A stretch of DNA of 46,571 nucleotides from an uncultured Bacilli bacterium (GTDB lineage: Bacteria > Bacillota_I > Bacilli_A > RF39 > UBA660), in NCBI GenBank assembly GCA_934183705.1, contig CAKPSW010000001.1, forward strand, positions 1-46,571, given 5' to 3'. Each line of letters starts with the position of its first letter. Within the stretch, counting starts at the first letter, position 1. Positions 17,899-26,055 of this stretch are shown piece by piece. A program made the translations under genes and the position numbers. Below the pieces are notes generated by a model. That model did not search any database. It was not told where the DNA came from and was given only the letters and a program-made list of their open reading frames with translations.

Positions 17899-18592
17899 AG
17901 AAGAATTTATAAAAGAATTAAAAAAAATAAATATAGAACTAAATAACGAAACACTAGCTAAATTAGATGAATATTATAATATATTAAATGAAGAGAATAA
18001 AAAATATAATCTAACTAGAATAATAACTAAAGAAGAAGTATATCTAAAACACTTCTATGACAGTCTAACAATAACAAAAATAGTAAATATTAAAGATCAA
18101 AGTATATGCGATTTAGGTTCTGGAGCAGGATTTCCAGGGCTAGTTCTAGCAATATGTTTTCCATCTGCTAATATAACTTTAATAGAGTCAAACAGGAAAA
18201 AATGTTACTTTCTAAATTTAGTAAAGGAAAAATTAAATTTATCAAACGTGACCATTTTAAATACTAGAATAGAAGAATATGCTAAAATAAACAGAGAAAA
18301 ATATAGTGTAGTAACCGCTAGAGCAGTAGCACCATTAAAACACCTACTAGAGTATGGCATTCCATTAGTAAAAAAGGGTGGATATTTTATAGCAATGAAA
18401 TCAAATATCGAAAAAGAAGAACATAACATAAACAACTATCTAACCAAGTTAAATATCGTAGAGAAAGATAGAATAATATTTAATCTTCCATTTGAAGACA
18501 GTTTAAGAACATTAGTAAAATTCAAGAAACAAAAAGAAACAGATTTAAAATATCCAAGAAAATATAGTGAAATAATAAAAAAAGAAATATAG
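17891..18592 (+). CDS. rsmG: 16S rRNA (guanine527-N7)-methyltransferase RsmG
   Basis: SAM-dependent methyltransferase acting on G527 of 16S rRNA. 233 residues. Family signatures: KKYNLTRI (about 36-43), the SAM loop DLGSGAGFPGLVLAI (about 75-89), ESNRKKCYFL, and TARAVAPLKHLLEY. The start codon lies within the end of mnmG. The final codons form the left arm of the terminator. Confidence 0.95.
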   Translation: MNKEEFIKELKKINIELNNETLAKLDEYYNILNEENKKYNLTRIITKEEVYLKHFYDSLTITKIVNIKDQSICDLGSGAGFPGLVLAICFPSANITLIESNRKKCYFLNLVKEKLNLSNVTILNTRIEEYAKINREKYSVVTARAVAPLKHLLEYGIPLVKKGGYFIAMKSNIEKEEHNINNYLTKLNIVEKDRIIFNLPFEDSLRTLVKFKKQKETDLKYPRKYSEIIKKEI

Positions 18593-18613
18593 AATAAAAA
18601 ACTATATTTTTTC
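18585..18613 (+). terminator. Intrinsic terminator of the mnmE-mnmG-rsmG operon
   Basis: AAATATAG and CTATATTT pair across 9 nt and run into TTTTTTC. The left arm includes the rsmG stop codon. Confidence 0.75.
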
Positions 18614-18638
18614 TATTTACAAAATTAATTAAAACATC

Positions 18639-18667
18639 TTGAAAAAAGACAAAAATTATAGTATTAT
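18639..18667 (+). promoter_or_regulatory. Promoter for noc
   Basis: TTGAAA, 17 nt, TATTAT, about 40 nt before the start codon. Confidence 0.65.
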
Positions 18668-18707
18668 TATATTAGAGTAGGAAAAAAGACGAAAAGAGGG
18701 TATAAGT

Positions 18708-19790
18708 ATGAAAATGAATAAAGAAGTCGTAATGGTTAAATTAACAGATATAATTCCAAATAGGTTTCAACCTAGGCTAACATTTGATGAAGAAGCATTA
18801 AATGAATTAGCAAATTCAATTAGAGAACACGGAATAATACAGCCTCTAATATTAAGAGATTTAGGAAGCAAATACGAAATAATAGCAGGAGAAAGAAGAT
18901 ATAAAGCAGCTACTTTAGCAGGATTAACAGAGGTACCTGCTATAATAGGAGCAATGGATGATCAAACTAGTGCTGAATTAGCCCTAATAGAAAACATCCA
19001 AAGAAAAGACTTATCTGCCATCGAAGAAGCTAAATCATACAAAAAAATATTAGATATGGGTAATTTTACCCAAGAAGAACTAGCCAAAAGAATGGGCAAA
19101 GCACAATCAACAATAGCCAATAAAATGAGATTATTATCCCTAACAAACGAAGTACAAGTAGCTCTAATGAATAATTTAATATCTGAAAGACATGCTAGAT
19201 GCTTACTCCAAATCAAAGATGAAGATAAACAAAAAGAAGTATTAAATAAAATAATATCAGAAAGAATGAATGTAAGAGATACAGATACTTATATAAAAAA
19301 TTTACTAGGAATATCAAATGACATACCCAAAGAATCAGAACAAGAAAGTATATCACCCAAACCCATACCATATGACTTACCACAAGAAAATCATCCAGTA
19401 TCACCAGTAAATCAAGAAATAAGTATCAAAGAAGAAAATAAACCTATAGAAGAAAACCCTAATGTATATAAAGATACAAATAATATAGATTTTGTAAATA
19501 TTAGTAGTTTAAATGAAGAAGACAATATAAAATCAGGATTAAATAATCTAAATATAGTTGATACATCTCAAGAAGTATTTAATGATAATAAACCAAAAAT
19601 AGAAGAATCAACACCTTCAAATACTCTAGAAGAACCAAAAGAAGATAACATGTCAAAAGTAAAACTATCAACTGCAATAAGACTAGCAAAAGATACTGTT
19701 GAAGACATAAAAACAGCTGGTTATAAAGTAACTATGGAAGAAATAGATAACAAAGAAAATTATGAAATAATCATAAGAGTAGAAAAATAA
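18708..19790 (+). CDS. noc: ParB-family protein, probable nucleoid occlusion protein Noc
   Basis: Second ParB paralogue of the window, placed directly after rsmG as noc is in Bacillus. 360 residues: a ParB N-domain with NRFQPRLTFDEEALNELA, GERRYKAATLAGL and ENIQRKDLSAIEEA, then a helix-turn-helix (TQEELAKRMGKAQSTIANKMRLL). A long acidic, Asn/Pro-rich linker (about 210-315) leads to a small C-terminal alpha/beta domain. The N-terminus lacks GKGLxxL, the ParA-interacting motif of Spo0J, and the linker makes it longer than Bacillus Noc (about 283). It could instead be a second ParB; no perfect Noc-binding site was seen. Confidence 0.8.
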   Translation: MKMNKEVVMVKLTDIIPNRFQPRLTFDEEALNELANSIREHGIIQPLILRDLGSKYEIIAGERRYKAATLAGLTEVPAIIGAMDDQTSAELALIENIQRKDLSAIEEAKSYKKILDMGNFTQEELAKRMGKAQSTIANKMRLLSLTNEVQVALMNNLISERHARCLLQIKDEDKQKEVLNKIISERMNVRDTDTYIKNLLGISNDIPKESEQESISPKPIPYDLPQENHPVSPVNQEISIKEENKPIEENPNVYKDTNNIDFVNISSLNEEDNIKSGLNNLNIVDTSQEVFNDNKPKIEESTPSNTLEEPKEDNMSKVKLSTAIRLAKDTVEDIKTAGYKVTMEEIDNKENYEIIIRVEK

Positions 19791-19805
19791 TGTATAAAAA
19801 AAACA

Positions 19806-19844
19806 AATATCACTCATAACAAAATAGAAAGAGTGATATTTTTT
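19806..19844 (+). terminator. Hairpin ending noc and overlapping the spoIIR ribosome-binding site
   Basis: AATATCACTC and GAGTGATATT are perfect complements with a 15-nt loop, followed directly by TTTT and the spoIIR ATG. It looks like an intrinsic terminator, but the right arm also contains GAGTGA, the only ribosome-binding-like sequence for spoIIR. Confidence 0.7.
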
Positions 19845-20384
19845 ATGAAAAAAATAATAATAATTTTAACTTTACTAGTAGCTTTTCTAATATATAGTGA
19901 TATCAAAAAAGATACAATAACAATACCAAATACTGCTATAAGACTAAGAGTAATACCAAATAGCAACTCATCGCAAGATCAAAATATCAAAAATAAAGTA
20001 AAATCATATCTAGAAAAAAACACATATGAATTAATAAATAAAGAAGAAGATATAACTACAGCAAGAAAAATAATAAAAGAAAACATCCCCTTAATAGAAT
20101 ATAACATATCCAAAATATTTAAAGAAAACAATTACGATATGCCATATAATGTAAACTATGGCTATAATTATTTTCCAGAAAAAACATATCGAGGAATAAC
20201 ATATGATGAAGGATACTACGAATCAATAGTAATAAGCATCGGTGCATCTGAAGGAGACAATTGGTGGTGTGTATTGTTTCCTAATTTATGTCTAGCAGAT
20301 TATAAAAATAATGACGATAAAGAATACAAATTATGGGTAGTCGAAACAATAAAAAAATATTTTAATAATAAAAGCATACATTAA
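19845..20384 (+). CDS. spoIIR: Stage II sporulation protein R (SpoIIR)
   Basis: Forespore-secreted signal that activates SpoIIGA cleavage of pro-sigma-E in Bacillus. About 179 residues. An N-terminal signal or anchor helix (residues 1-20) precedes family blocks IRLRVIPNSNSSQDQNIK (about 33-50), YNVNYGYNYFPEKTY, and EGDNWWCVLFPNLCLAD (about 142-158), the WWCVLFP signature with two Cys. ATG at 19845 is chosen because the upstream GTG would lie in the terminator stem. Its presence indicates a sporulating, or formerly sporulating, lineage. Confidence 0.92.
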   Translation: MKKIIIILTLLVAFLIYSDIKKDTITIPNTAIRLRVIPNSNSSQDQNIKNKVKSYLEKNTYELINKEEDITTARKIIKENIPLIEYNISKIFKENNYDMPYNVNYGYNYFPEKTYRGITYDEGYYESIVISIGASEGDNWWCVLFPNLCLADYKNNDDKEYKLWVVETIKKYFNNKSIH

Positions 20385-20399
20385 AATAGGTGATAACAT

Positions 20400-20933
20400 T
20401 TGAAAATAATAACTATTATTTTAATAGCCATAAGCCTATCAATGGATGCTTTTTCTTTAGCATTAATATATGGCACTCAAGGAATAAATAAAAAACATAA
20501 AGTCCTCCTATCAATAATAGTGGGAATATATCATTTCGTTATGCCCATAATAGGATTATTAATAGGAATACAAATCGATAAAAAAATAGCCTTTAGTTCA
20601 GACATTATAGTAGGAATAATATTATTATTAATTGCTATTGAGATGATAATATCAAGTACAAAGGAGCAAAAAGAAAAATTCTTACTATCTCTTCCAGGAT
20701 ATTTAATATTCGGTCTATCCGTGAGTATAGATAGCCTAACAACAGGCATAGGACTTCCCGCTATTACAAATAATTATTTACAAGCAGCGCTAACATTCTC
20801 GTCAGCAAGCCTAATATTTACATATATAGGATTAAACTTAGGAAATAAATTAAATCAAAAATATGGTAAAATATCAACCCTTATAGGGGGAATAATCCTC
20901 CTTACAATAGGAATAACTTATATGTTTAAATAA
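20400..20933 (+). CDS. ytaF: MntP/YtaF-family membrane protein
   Basis: 177 residues, about six membrane helices in two repeats, each with a conserved acidic motif: SMDAFSLAL (14-22) and SVSIDSLTTGIG (about 107-118). MntP members export Mn2+; the YtaF branch is associated with sporulation. Its position 15 nt after spoIIR favours the YtaF assignment, by context rather than sequence alone. The start is TTG, with AGGTGA 6 nt upstream. Confidence 0.82.
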   Translation: MKIITIILIAISLSMDAFSLALIYGTQGINKKHKVLLSIIVGIYHFVMPIIGLLIGIQIDKKIAFSSDIIVGIILLLIAIEMIISSTKEQKEKFLLSLPGYLIFGLSVSIDSLTTGIGLPAITNNYLQAALTFSSASLIFTYIGLNLGNKLNQKYGKISTLIGGIILLTIGITYMFK

Positions 20934-20969
20934 TATATGTAAAAAAACATGTCAAAAAAATATAAACAA

Positions 20970-20998
20970 TTGACAAAGTGATTCTAAAATATTAAAAT
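20970..20998 (+). promoter_or_regulatory. Promoter for murA
   Basis: Perfect TTGACA, 17 nt, TAAAAT, about 40 nt before the murA start. Confidence 0.75.
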
Positions 20999-21038
20999 AA
21001 ATTTAGAAGAAACCTACAAAATAAAATAAGGAGGAATA

Positions 21039-22292
21039 ATGATGTCTAAAATAAAAATAGAAGGAGGATATAAATTAACCGGAGAAATAGAAGTAAGTGG
21101 TGCAAAAAATAGTGCTGTAGCATTAATACCAGCAGCAATTTTATGTGATGAAGAAGTAAGAATAACCAATGTACCAAACATATCAGATGTAAATTCACTA
21201 GAGGAAATACTAAATTATCTTAATGCTAAAATAATTAGAAATGAAAATGAAGTAACAATAGACTCATCACATATAATAAACAAAGAAATACCCGAAGAAA
21301 TGTCCCAAAAATTAAGAGCCTCATATTACTTTATGTCATCATTATTAGGAAAATATAAACACGTAGAAATGTATTTTCCAGGTGGTTGTTCTATAGGAGA
21401 AAGACCAATAGATCAAACCTTAAAAGGATATAAAGCTCTAGGAGCTACAGTAATAGAAGAAGGAAATAGATATATAATTGATGCCAAAGAATTAAAAGGC
21501 GCCAAAATATATTTAGACATGCCAAGTGTTGGTGCAACAATTAACATAATGTTAGTAGCAACCAAAGCAAAGGGAACAACTATCATAAAGAATGTAGCTA
21601 AAGAACCAGAAATAACTAATGTCGCAACATTTTTAAATAATATGGGTGCAAAAATAACTGGAGCAGGAACCAATATAATAAAAATAGTAGGAGTAGACCA
21701 TTTGCACAAATCATACCATGAAGTAATCCCAGATAGAATAGAAGCAGGAACATTTGTAATAATAGGTTCACTACTAGGCGAAAACTTAAAAATAAAGAAC
21801 ATTATTCCATCACACATCGAATCATTAACATCCAAATTATTAGAAGCAGGAGTAGATTTAAAAATAGAAGAAGACATGATAACAGTAAATAAAGGAAGCA
21901 GATATAAATCAATAAACATCAAGACATTTCCATATCCAGGATTTCCAACCGATCTTCAACAACCAATAATACCATTTTTAACACAATGCCATGGTACAAG
22001 TACTGTCGAAGAAACCATATATGAAAACAGATTCCAAAATATCTATGATACCAATAGAATGGGTGCCAACATAATAGTAAAAAATAATAAAATAGCAAAA
22101 ATAAAAGGAATTACCCCTCTTCAAGGAAAAAATGTAACTGCAACAGACCTGCGAGGTGGAGCCTCAATGTTAATTTGTGGTTTAATAGCGGATGGTACCA
22201 CAACTATTGATAATGTAAAATATATATTAAGAGGATATGACGATATATGTGGTAAACTAACAAAAGTAGGTGCTAAAATAGAATTAATATAA
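21039..22292 (+). CDS. murA: UDP-N-acetylglucosamine 1-carboxyvinyltransferase
   Basis: First committed step of peptidoglycan synthesis: enolpyruvyl transfer from PEP to UDP-GlcNAc. 417 residues. GAKNSA (21-26) carries the conserved Lys-Asn, and FPGGCSIGERPID (113-125) carries Cys117, the residue alkylated by fosfomycin. FPTDLQQP and DLRGGASMLI are further signatures. AGGAGG is 4 nt before the first ATG and 7 nt before a second ATG at 21042, so the true start could be either. An SGNH hydrolase follows, where some relatives have spoIID. Confidence 0.96.
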   Translation: MMSKIKIEGGYKLTGEIEVSGAKNSAVALIPAAILCDEEVRITNVPNISDVNSLEEILNYLNAKIIRNENEVTIDSSHIINKEIPEEMSQKLRASYYFMSSLLGKYKHVEMYFPGGCSIGERPIDQTLKGYKALGATVIEEGNRYIIDAKELKGAKIYLDMPSVGATINIMLVATKAKGTTIIKNVAKEPEITNVATFLNNMGAKITGAGTNIIKIVGVDHLHKSYHEVIPDRIEAGTFVIIGSLLGENLKIKNIIPSHIESLTSKLLEAGVDLKIEEDMITVNKGSRYKSINIKTFPYPGFPTDLQQPIIPFLTQCHGTSTVEETIYENRFQNIYDTNRMGANIIVKNNKIAKIKGITPLQGKNVTATDLRGGASMLICGLIADGTTTIDNVKYILRGYDDICGKLTKVGAKIELI

Positions 22293-22313
22293 ATATACTT
22301 AATTAGGTGAAAT

Positions 22314-22991
22314 ATGAAAAAAGTATTTTTAATATTAATTCTTTTTTTATCGTGCTATGCAATATATAACAGTACTATAGATAATAAAATATATTACTTA
22401 ACAATAGGAGACTCAATATCAAAAGGAATAAATGAATACGGTGTACCATCTTATGGATATAGTGACTTTATCAAAGACTATCTATATAAAAGAAAGAAAT
22501 TAAAAGAATATAACAAAACATTTACCGCATCAGATTATAGAATATCAGACATCTCAAGAATATTAGAGTATAATGAATCAAAAAATGAAGAAACCCTAAA
22601 TAGACTAATAAAAAAAGCAGACATAATAACAATGTCAATAGGAATGAATGATCTCTATTACAAAATAAAAGACGGACACAACATATACACTTATATAGAT
22701 AAAATGATAATAAATTATAATAAAATACTAAACTACACAAATAAATTTCATCATGAAGAAGTGTTCATTCTAGGATATTATAATGTAACTGGTAAAGATA
22801 ATGACATATTCGAATATGCAAATTATAAACTAAAAAAACTATGTAACGAGTATAACTATACATATATTGATTTATCCAAAGTACTAGATAATAATCCAAA
22901 TTATTTCACAAAAAAGGATAATTTTGTTCCAAATATCAAAGGACATGAAAAAATTTCACAAATAATAGTTGAAAAAACAGAAAATAACTGA
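22314..22991 (+). CDS. SGNH/GDSL-type hydrolase, membrane-anchored or secreted
   Basis: 225 residues with an N-terminal hydrophobic segment (1-19). Block I is IGDSISKG with Ser34 as nucleophile, block III is SIGMNDLY with the oxyanion Asn, and a late NIKGHEKIS gives the catalytic His, although the usual DxxH Asp is Asn here. SGNH enzymes deacylate lipids, carbohydrates or peptidoglycan. The 21-nt distance from murA hints at a cell-envelope substrate, which is inference. Confidence 0.82.
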   Translation: MKKVFLILILFLSCYAIYNSTIDNKIYYLTIGDSISKGINEYGVPSYGYSDFIKDYLYKRKKLKEYNKTFTASDYRISDISRILEYNESKNEETLNRLIKKADIITMSIGMNDLYYKIKDGHNIYTYIDKMIINYNKILNYTNKFHHEEVFILGYYNVTGKDNDIFEYANYKLKKLCNEYNYTYIDLSKVLDNNPNYFTKKDNFVPNIKGHEKISQIIVEKTENN

Positions 22992-22997
22992 TATAAT
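22969..22997 (+). promoter_or_regulatory. Promoter for rpmE
   Basis: TTGAAA, 17 nt, TATAAT. It overlaps the last codons of the SGNH gene. Confidence 0.75.
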
Positions 22998-23016
22998 ATA
23001 CCATGTAATTTTATTA

Positions 23017-23036
23017 CTATGACTTTTTTGTCATGG
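23017..23036 (+). promoter_or_regulatory. Small hairpin in the rpmE 5' leader
   Basis: CTATGAC and GTCATGG pair across a T6 loop (one G-U pair), just upstream of the GGAAGGAG ribosome-binding site and about 14 nt after the expected transcription start. It may stabilise the leader or act in ribosomal-protein feedback. Confidence 0.4.
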
Positions 23037-23053
23037 CGGAAGGAGAGAAACGA

Positions 23054-23269
23054 ATGAAAAAAAATATACATCCAGAACAAAAAATAACTAAATTTGTTTG
23101 CGCATGTGGAAACGTAATTGAAGCGGTCTCAACAAGAGAGGAAGATACATTTCCAATAGAAGTATGTAGTGAATGTCATCCATTCTATACTGGAAAGCAA
23201 AATTTAGGTTCTAGAAAAGGACAAGTTGAAAAATTTAACAAAAAATTTGGTTTTAGTACTGAAAAATAA
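23054..23269 (+). CDS. rpmE: 50S ribosomal protein bL31
   Basis: 71 residues. MKKNIHPEQ at the start and [11 protein letters not shown] later identify bL31. Cys residues in VCACGN and EVCSECH form the zinc-binding (C+) type, which is replaced by Cys-less paralogues under zinc starvation in some Bacillota. ATG at 23054 follows GGAAGGAG; an in-frame ATG at 23033 would lie inside the leader hairpin. Confidence 0.95.
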   Translation: MKKNIHPEQKITKFVCACGNVIEAVSTREEDTFPIEVCSECHPFYTGKQNLGSRKGQVEKFNKKFGFSTEK

Positions 23270-23295
23270 TGTGATTAATTTCACATTTTTTCTTT
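23268..23295 (+). terminator. Intrinsic terminator of rpmE
   Basis: AATGTGA and TCACATT pair across TTAATT and lead into a T run. The right arm doubles as the -35 region of the next promoter. Confidence 0.8.
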
Positions 23296-23308
23296 TTTAT
23301 GGTATAAT
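23280..23308 (+). promoter_or_regulatory. Promoter for the LtaS-like gene
   Basis: TTCACA, 17 nt, TATAAT, overlapping the right arm of the rpmE terminator. Confidence 0.6.
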
Positions 23309-23324
23309 TAACTAAGTGATATGT

Positions 23325-25292
23325 ATGAGGAATAAGAAAAAAATAAAAGTAGTACTAAATAAAATAAAAAAAGAATATCTACTAGAAACATTTTTTGTCG
23401 TTTCCAATTTAATAAATGGCTTAATTATAAGAACAGCAACAGTAAAAAACCCACTATTTATTTCACCTTTTGTAGTAGATCTAGGCTTTTTAATACTAAT
23501 AATGACACTACTACTATTAACCAAAAGACAAAAAAGAGTAAAATATATTATAATATTATCAATCTTATTTAATATTATATGCATAGTAAATAGCATATAT
23601 TATCATTATTATAGTTCTTTTGCCTCATTATCTTTAGTGGCTAATATTGCCTTTGCCAAAGACGTAAGTGATGCTATCTTTGAAAATGTATTAAAACCAA
23701 TAGATCTAATATATTTATGGCAGATTATTGCCCTTATTATAATTTATAAGATTACAGCAAAAAGAAAAGTCCATCAATCATCACTACCAAAGAAAAAAAC
23801 AGCCAAAGTAGGCCTACTAACAACACTCTCGTTATTTATTCTAGGAGCTATATTCATGCCAATGAATGCCTGGAATAGATTACACAATTTATGGAATAGA
23901 GAGTCAGTAGTAATGAACTACGGTATTTATGTATATCAAATGGATGATATTATTCAAAGTATAACACCAGAAATAAGCAGTATACTAGGTCATGATAAAG
24001 CATTAAAAAAAGTGAAAGAATATTATGAAGAAAATAAATACACTCCAAGTAATAATGAATATACAAATATATTTGAAGGCAAAAACGTTATCGTTCTGCA
24101 CGCAGAAAGCATGCAACAATTCCCAATGAATTTAACTTTTAACAATAAAGAAGTAACTCCCAATTTAAATAAACTTGCCAAAGAAGGAATATTCTTTAGT
24201 AACTTCTATTCTCAAGTAGGAGTGGGAACTTCATCAGATGCAGAGTTTACATTCAACACATCAATGATGCCATCAACAAAAGGAACAGTCTTTGTAAACT
24301 ATTTTGATAGAGAATATATATCAATACCAAAATTACTAAAAGAAAAAAATTATTATACTTATAGCATGCATGCAAATACTGGAGAATTCTGGAATAGAAA
24401 TACCATGCATAAAACACTAGGTTATGACAAATTCTATAGCAAAGATTCATATACAATAGATGAAACAATAGGTCTAGGATTATCCGATAAATCATTTTTT
24501 AAACAATCAGTAGCTATAATGAAGCAAATAAAAGAAACAGAAAATAAACCATTTTATGGCCTTTTAATAATGTTAAGTAATCATACACCATTTAGTGACT
24601 TAGAGTTAATGGATGAATATCCCACTACAATAGATGTAACTATAGATAATCAAACAATTACAAGAGAATATCTAAATGATACCACAATGGGTAATTACTT
24701 AAGATCAGTTCATTATGCCGATTCAGCAATCGGAGAATTCATAAATGAATTAGATGAAGAAGGCCTATTAGATAATACCATTCTTGTTATATATGGAGAC
24801 CATGATGCAAGATTAGATTATGATGATTATAATCTATTATATAACTATGATCCCATAACAGATAAAATAAAAACAAAAGAAGATTCTGGATACATTTCAT
24901 ACGGAAAATACAACTATGAATTAGATAGAAAAGTTCCACTAATAATATGGACCAAAGATAAAGAATACAAAACCAATATAGATAAACCAATGGGAATGAT
25001 AGATGTATTACCAACTTTAGGAAACATGCTTGGAATACATAGCGATTATCAGTTAGGAAAAGATATAATGAACCTAGCTGAAGACAACACAGTAACATTC
25101 ATTGATGGATCATTTTTAACAAGTGAAGTATATTACAATGCCCCAAAAGGAGAAATATACTCCATAAATAATGCCCCAATAAATGAAGAATATATACGCA
25201 AAAAAGCAAAAGAGTCCAAAGAAATTATAGAAATATCAAATGATATAATATCTTATAATTTTATAAAAGAAATACGATCACAAAGAGAATAA
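23325..25292 (+). CDS. LtaS-like sulfatase-family membrane enzyme (polyglycerol-phosphate synthase)
   Basis: About 655 residues: five N-terminal membrane helices (about 20-190) and an extracellular alkaline-phosphatase/sulfatase domain (about 240-570). NVIVLHAES supplies the first metal-binding Glu, and VGVGTSSDAEFTFN aligns with the LtaS nucleophile motif GKTSDSE, with Ser or the adjacent Thr at the nucleophile position. MLSNHTPF and YGDHDARL supply the remaining metal ligands. LtaS builds the glycerol-phosphate chain of lipoteichoic acid from phosphatidylglycerol; a phosphoethanolamine transferase is the alternative. ATG at 23325 is preferred to GTG at 23316. Confidence 0.88.
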   Translation: MRNKKKIKVVLNKIKKEYLLETFFVVSNLINGLIIRTATVKNPLFISPFVVDLGFLILIMTLLLLTKRQKRVKYIIILSILFNIICIVNSIYYHYYSSFASLSLVANIAFAKDVSDAIFENVLKPIDLIYLWQIIALIIIYKITAKRKVHQSSLPKKKTAKVGLLTTLSLFILGAIFMPMNAWNRLHNLWNRESVVMNYGIYVYQMDDIIQSITPEISSILGHDKALKKVKEYYEENKYTPSNNEYTNIFEGKNVIVLHAESMQQFPMNLTFNNKEVTPNLNKLAKEGIFFSNFYSQVGVGTSSDAEFTFNTSMMPSTKGTVFVNYFDREYISIPKLLKEKNYYTYSMHANTGEFWNRNTMHKTLGYDKFYSKDSYTIDETIGLGLSDKSFFKQSVAIMKQIKETENKPFYGLLIMLSNHTPFSDLELMDEYPTTIDVTIDNQTITREYLNDTTMGNYLRSVHYADSAIGEFINELDEEGLLDNTILVIYGDHDARLDYDDYNLLYNYDPITDKIKTKEDSGYISYGKYNYELDRKVPLIIWTKDKEYKTNIDKPMGMIDVLPTLGNMLGIHSDYQLGKDIMNLAEDNTVTFIDGSFLTSEVYYNAPKGEIYSINNAPINEEYIRKKAKESKEIIEISNDIISYNFIKEIRSQRE

Positions 25293-25332
25293 ATTTAAGT
25301 AGTACCTAAAAATAGAAAAACTGGAGGACGAA

Positions 25333-26055
25333 ATGATAAAATTTATAATATGTGAAGATAATGTAAGTACGTTAGAAAGAACAGGACAAACAATAACAAA
25401 ATCAATGATGAAATATGATATGGATTACAAAGTATATAAATTTACAGGATATACTAACGAATTAAAAAAATTAATAAATGAAGAAGGAAATATAAAAGTT
25501 TACATTCTAGATGTAGAAATGCCAGGAACAAGTGGCTTAGAAATAGCATCAGAAATACGAGAAATAGATGATGATAGTTACCTAGTATTTGTAACATCAC
25601 ATCCAGAATGCAAAGATGACATCTTCTATTCAAGATTAGAAATAGTAGATTATATCTCAAAGCAAAATCGCTATCAAGAAAGAATAGGAAGCACAATAGA
25701 ACATATAATGACAAAAATATATAGGAATAAATATTTAAAAATTTCTTATAATCATACATATGGTAGAATTCTATTAAAAGAAATAAATTATATAGAAAAA
25801 TTACCAGTTCAAAACAAATGCGCCATACACTTAACCAATGGCAAAGAAAAATATGCAACTTCAACACTTACAAAACTAGAAGAAGAATTAAAACCACTAT
25901 TTTTTAAAACACATAAATCATGTTTAATCAATTTATCAAATATTAAATATATCGAATATAACAAATATACAGTATACTTTAAAAATGGTGATAGTACATG
26001 TTTAATGACACCATCAGCTAGAAAGGAATTAAAAGAATATGCTAGAATTTTGTAA
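25333..26055 (+). CDS. agrA: LytTR response regulator, AgrA-like
   Basis: 240 residues. The receiver domain (1-125) has the acidic pair ED at 8-9 and phospho-acceptor Asp60 in YILDVEMPG. The LytTR DNA-binding domain (about 137-240) includes INYIEKLPVQNKCAIHLTNG, FFKTHKSCLINLSNI and a typical ending. GGAGG precedes the ATG. It overlaps the downstream kinase gene by 17 nt, so AgrA comes before AgrC, the reverse of the staphylococcal order. Expected to be phosphorylated by the AgrC next door. Confidence 0.9.
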   Translation: MIKFIICEDNVSTLERTGQTITKSMMKYDMDYKVYKFTGYTNELKKLINEEGNIKVYILDVEMPGTSGLEIASEIREIDDDSYLVFVTSHPECKDDIFYSRLEIVDYISKQNRYQERIGSTIEHIMTKIYRNKYLKISYNHTYGRILLKEINYIEKLPVQNKCAIHLTNGKEKYATSTLTKLEEELKPLFFKTHKSCLINLSNIKYIEYNKYTVYFKNGDSTCLMTPSARKELKEYARIL

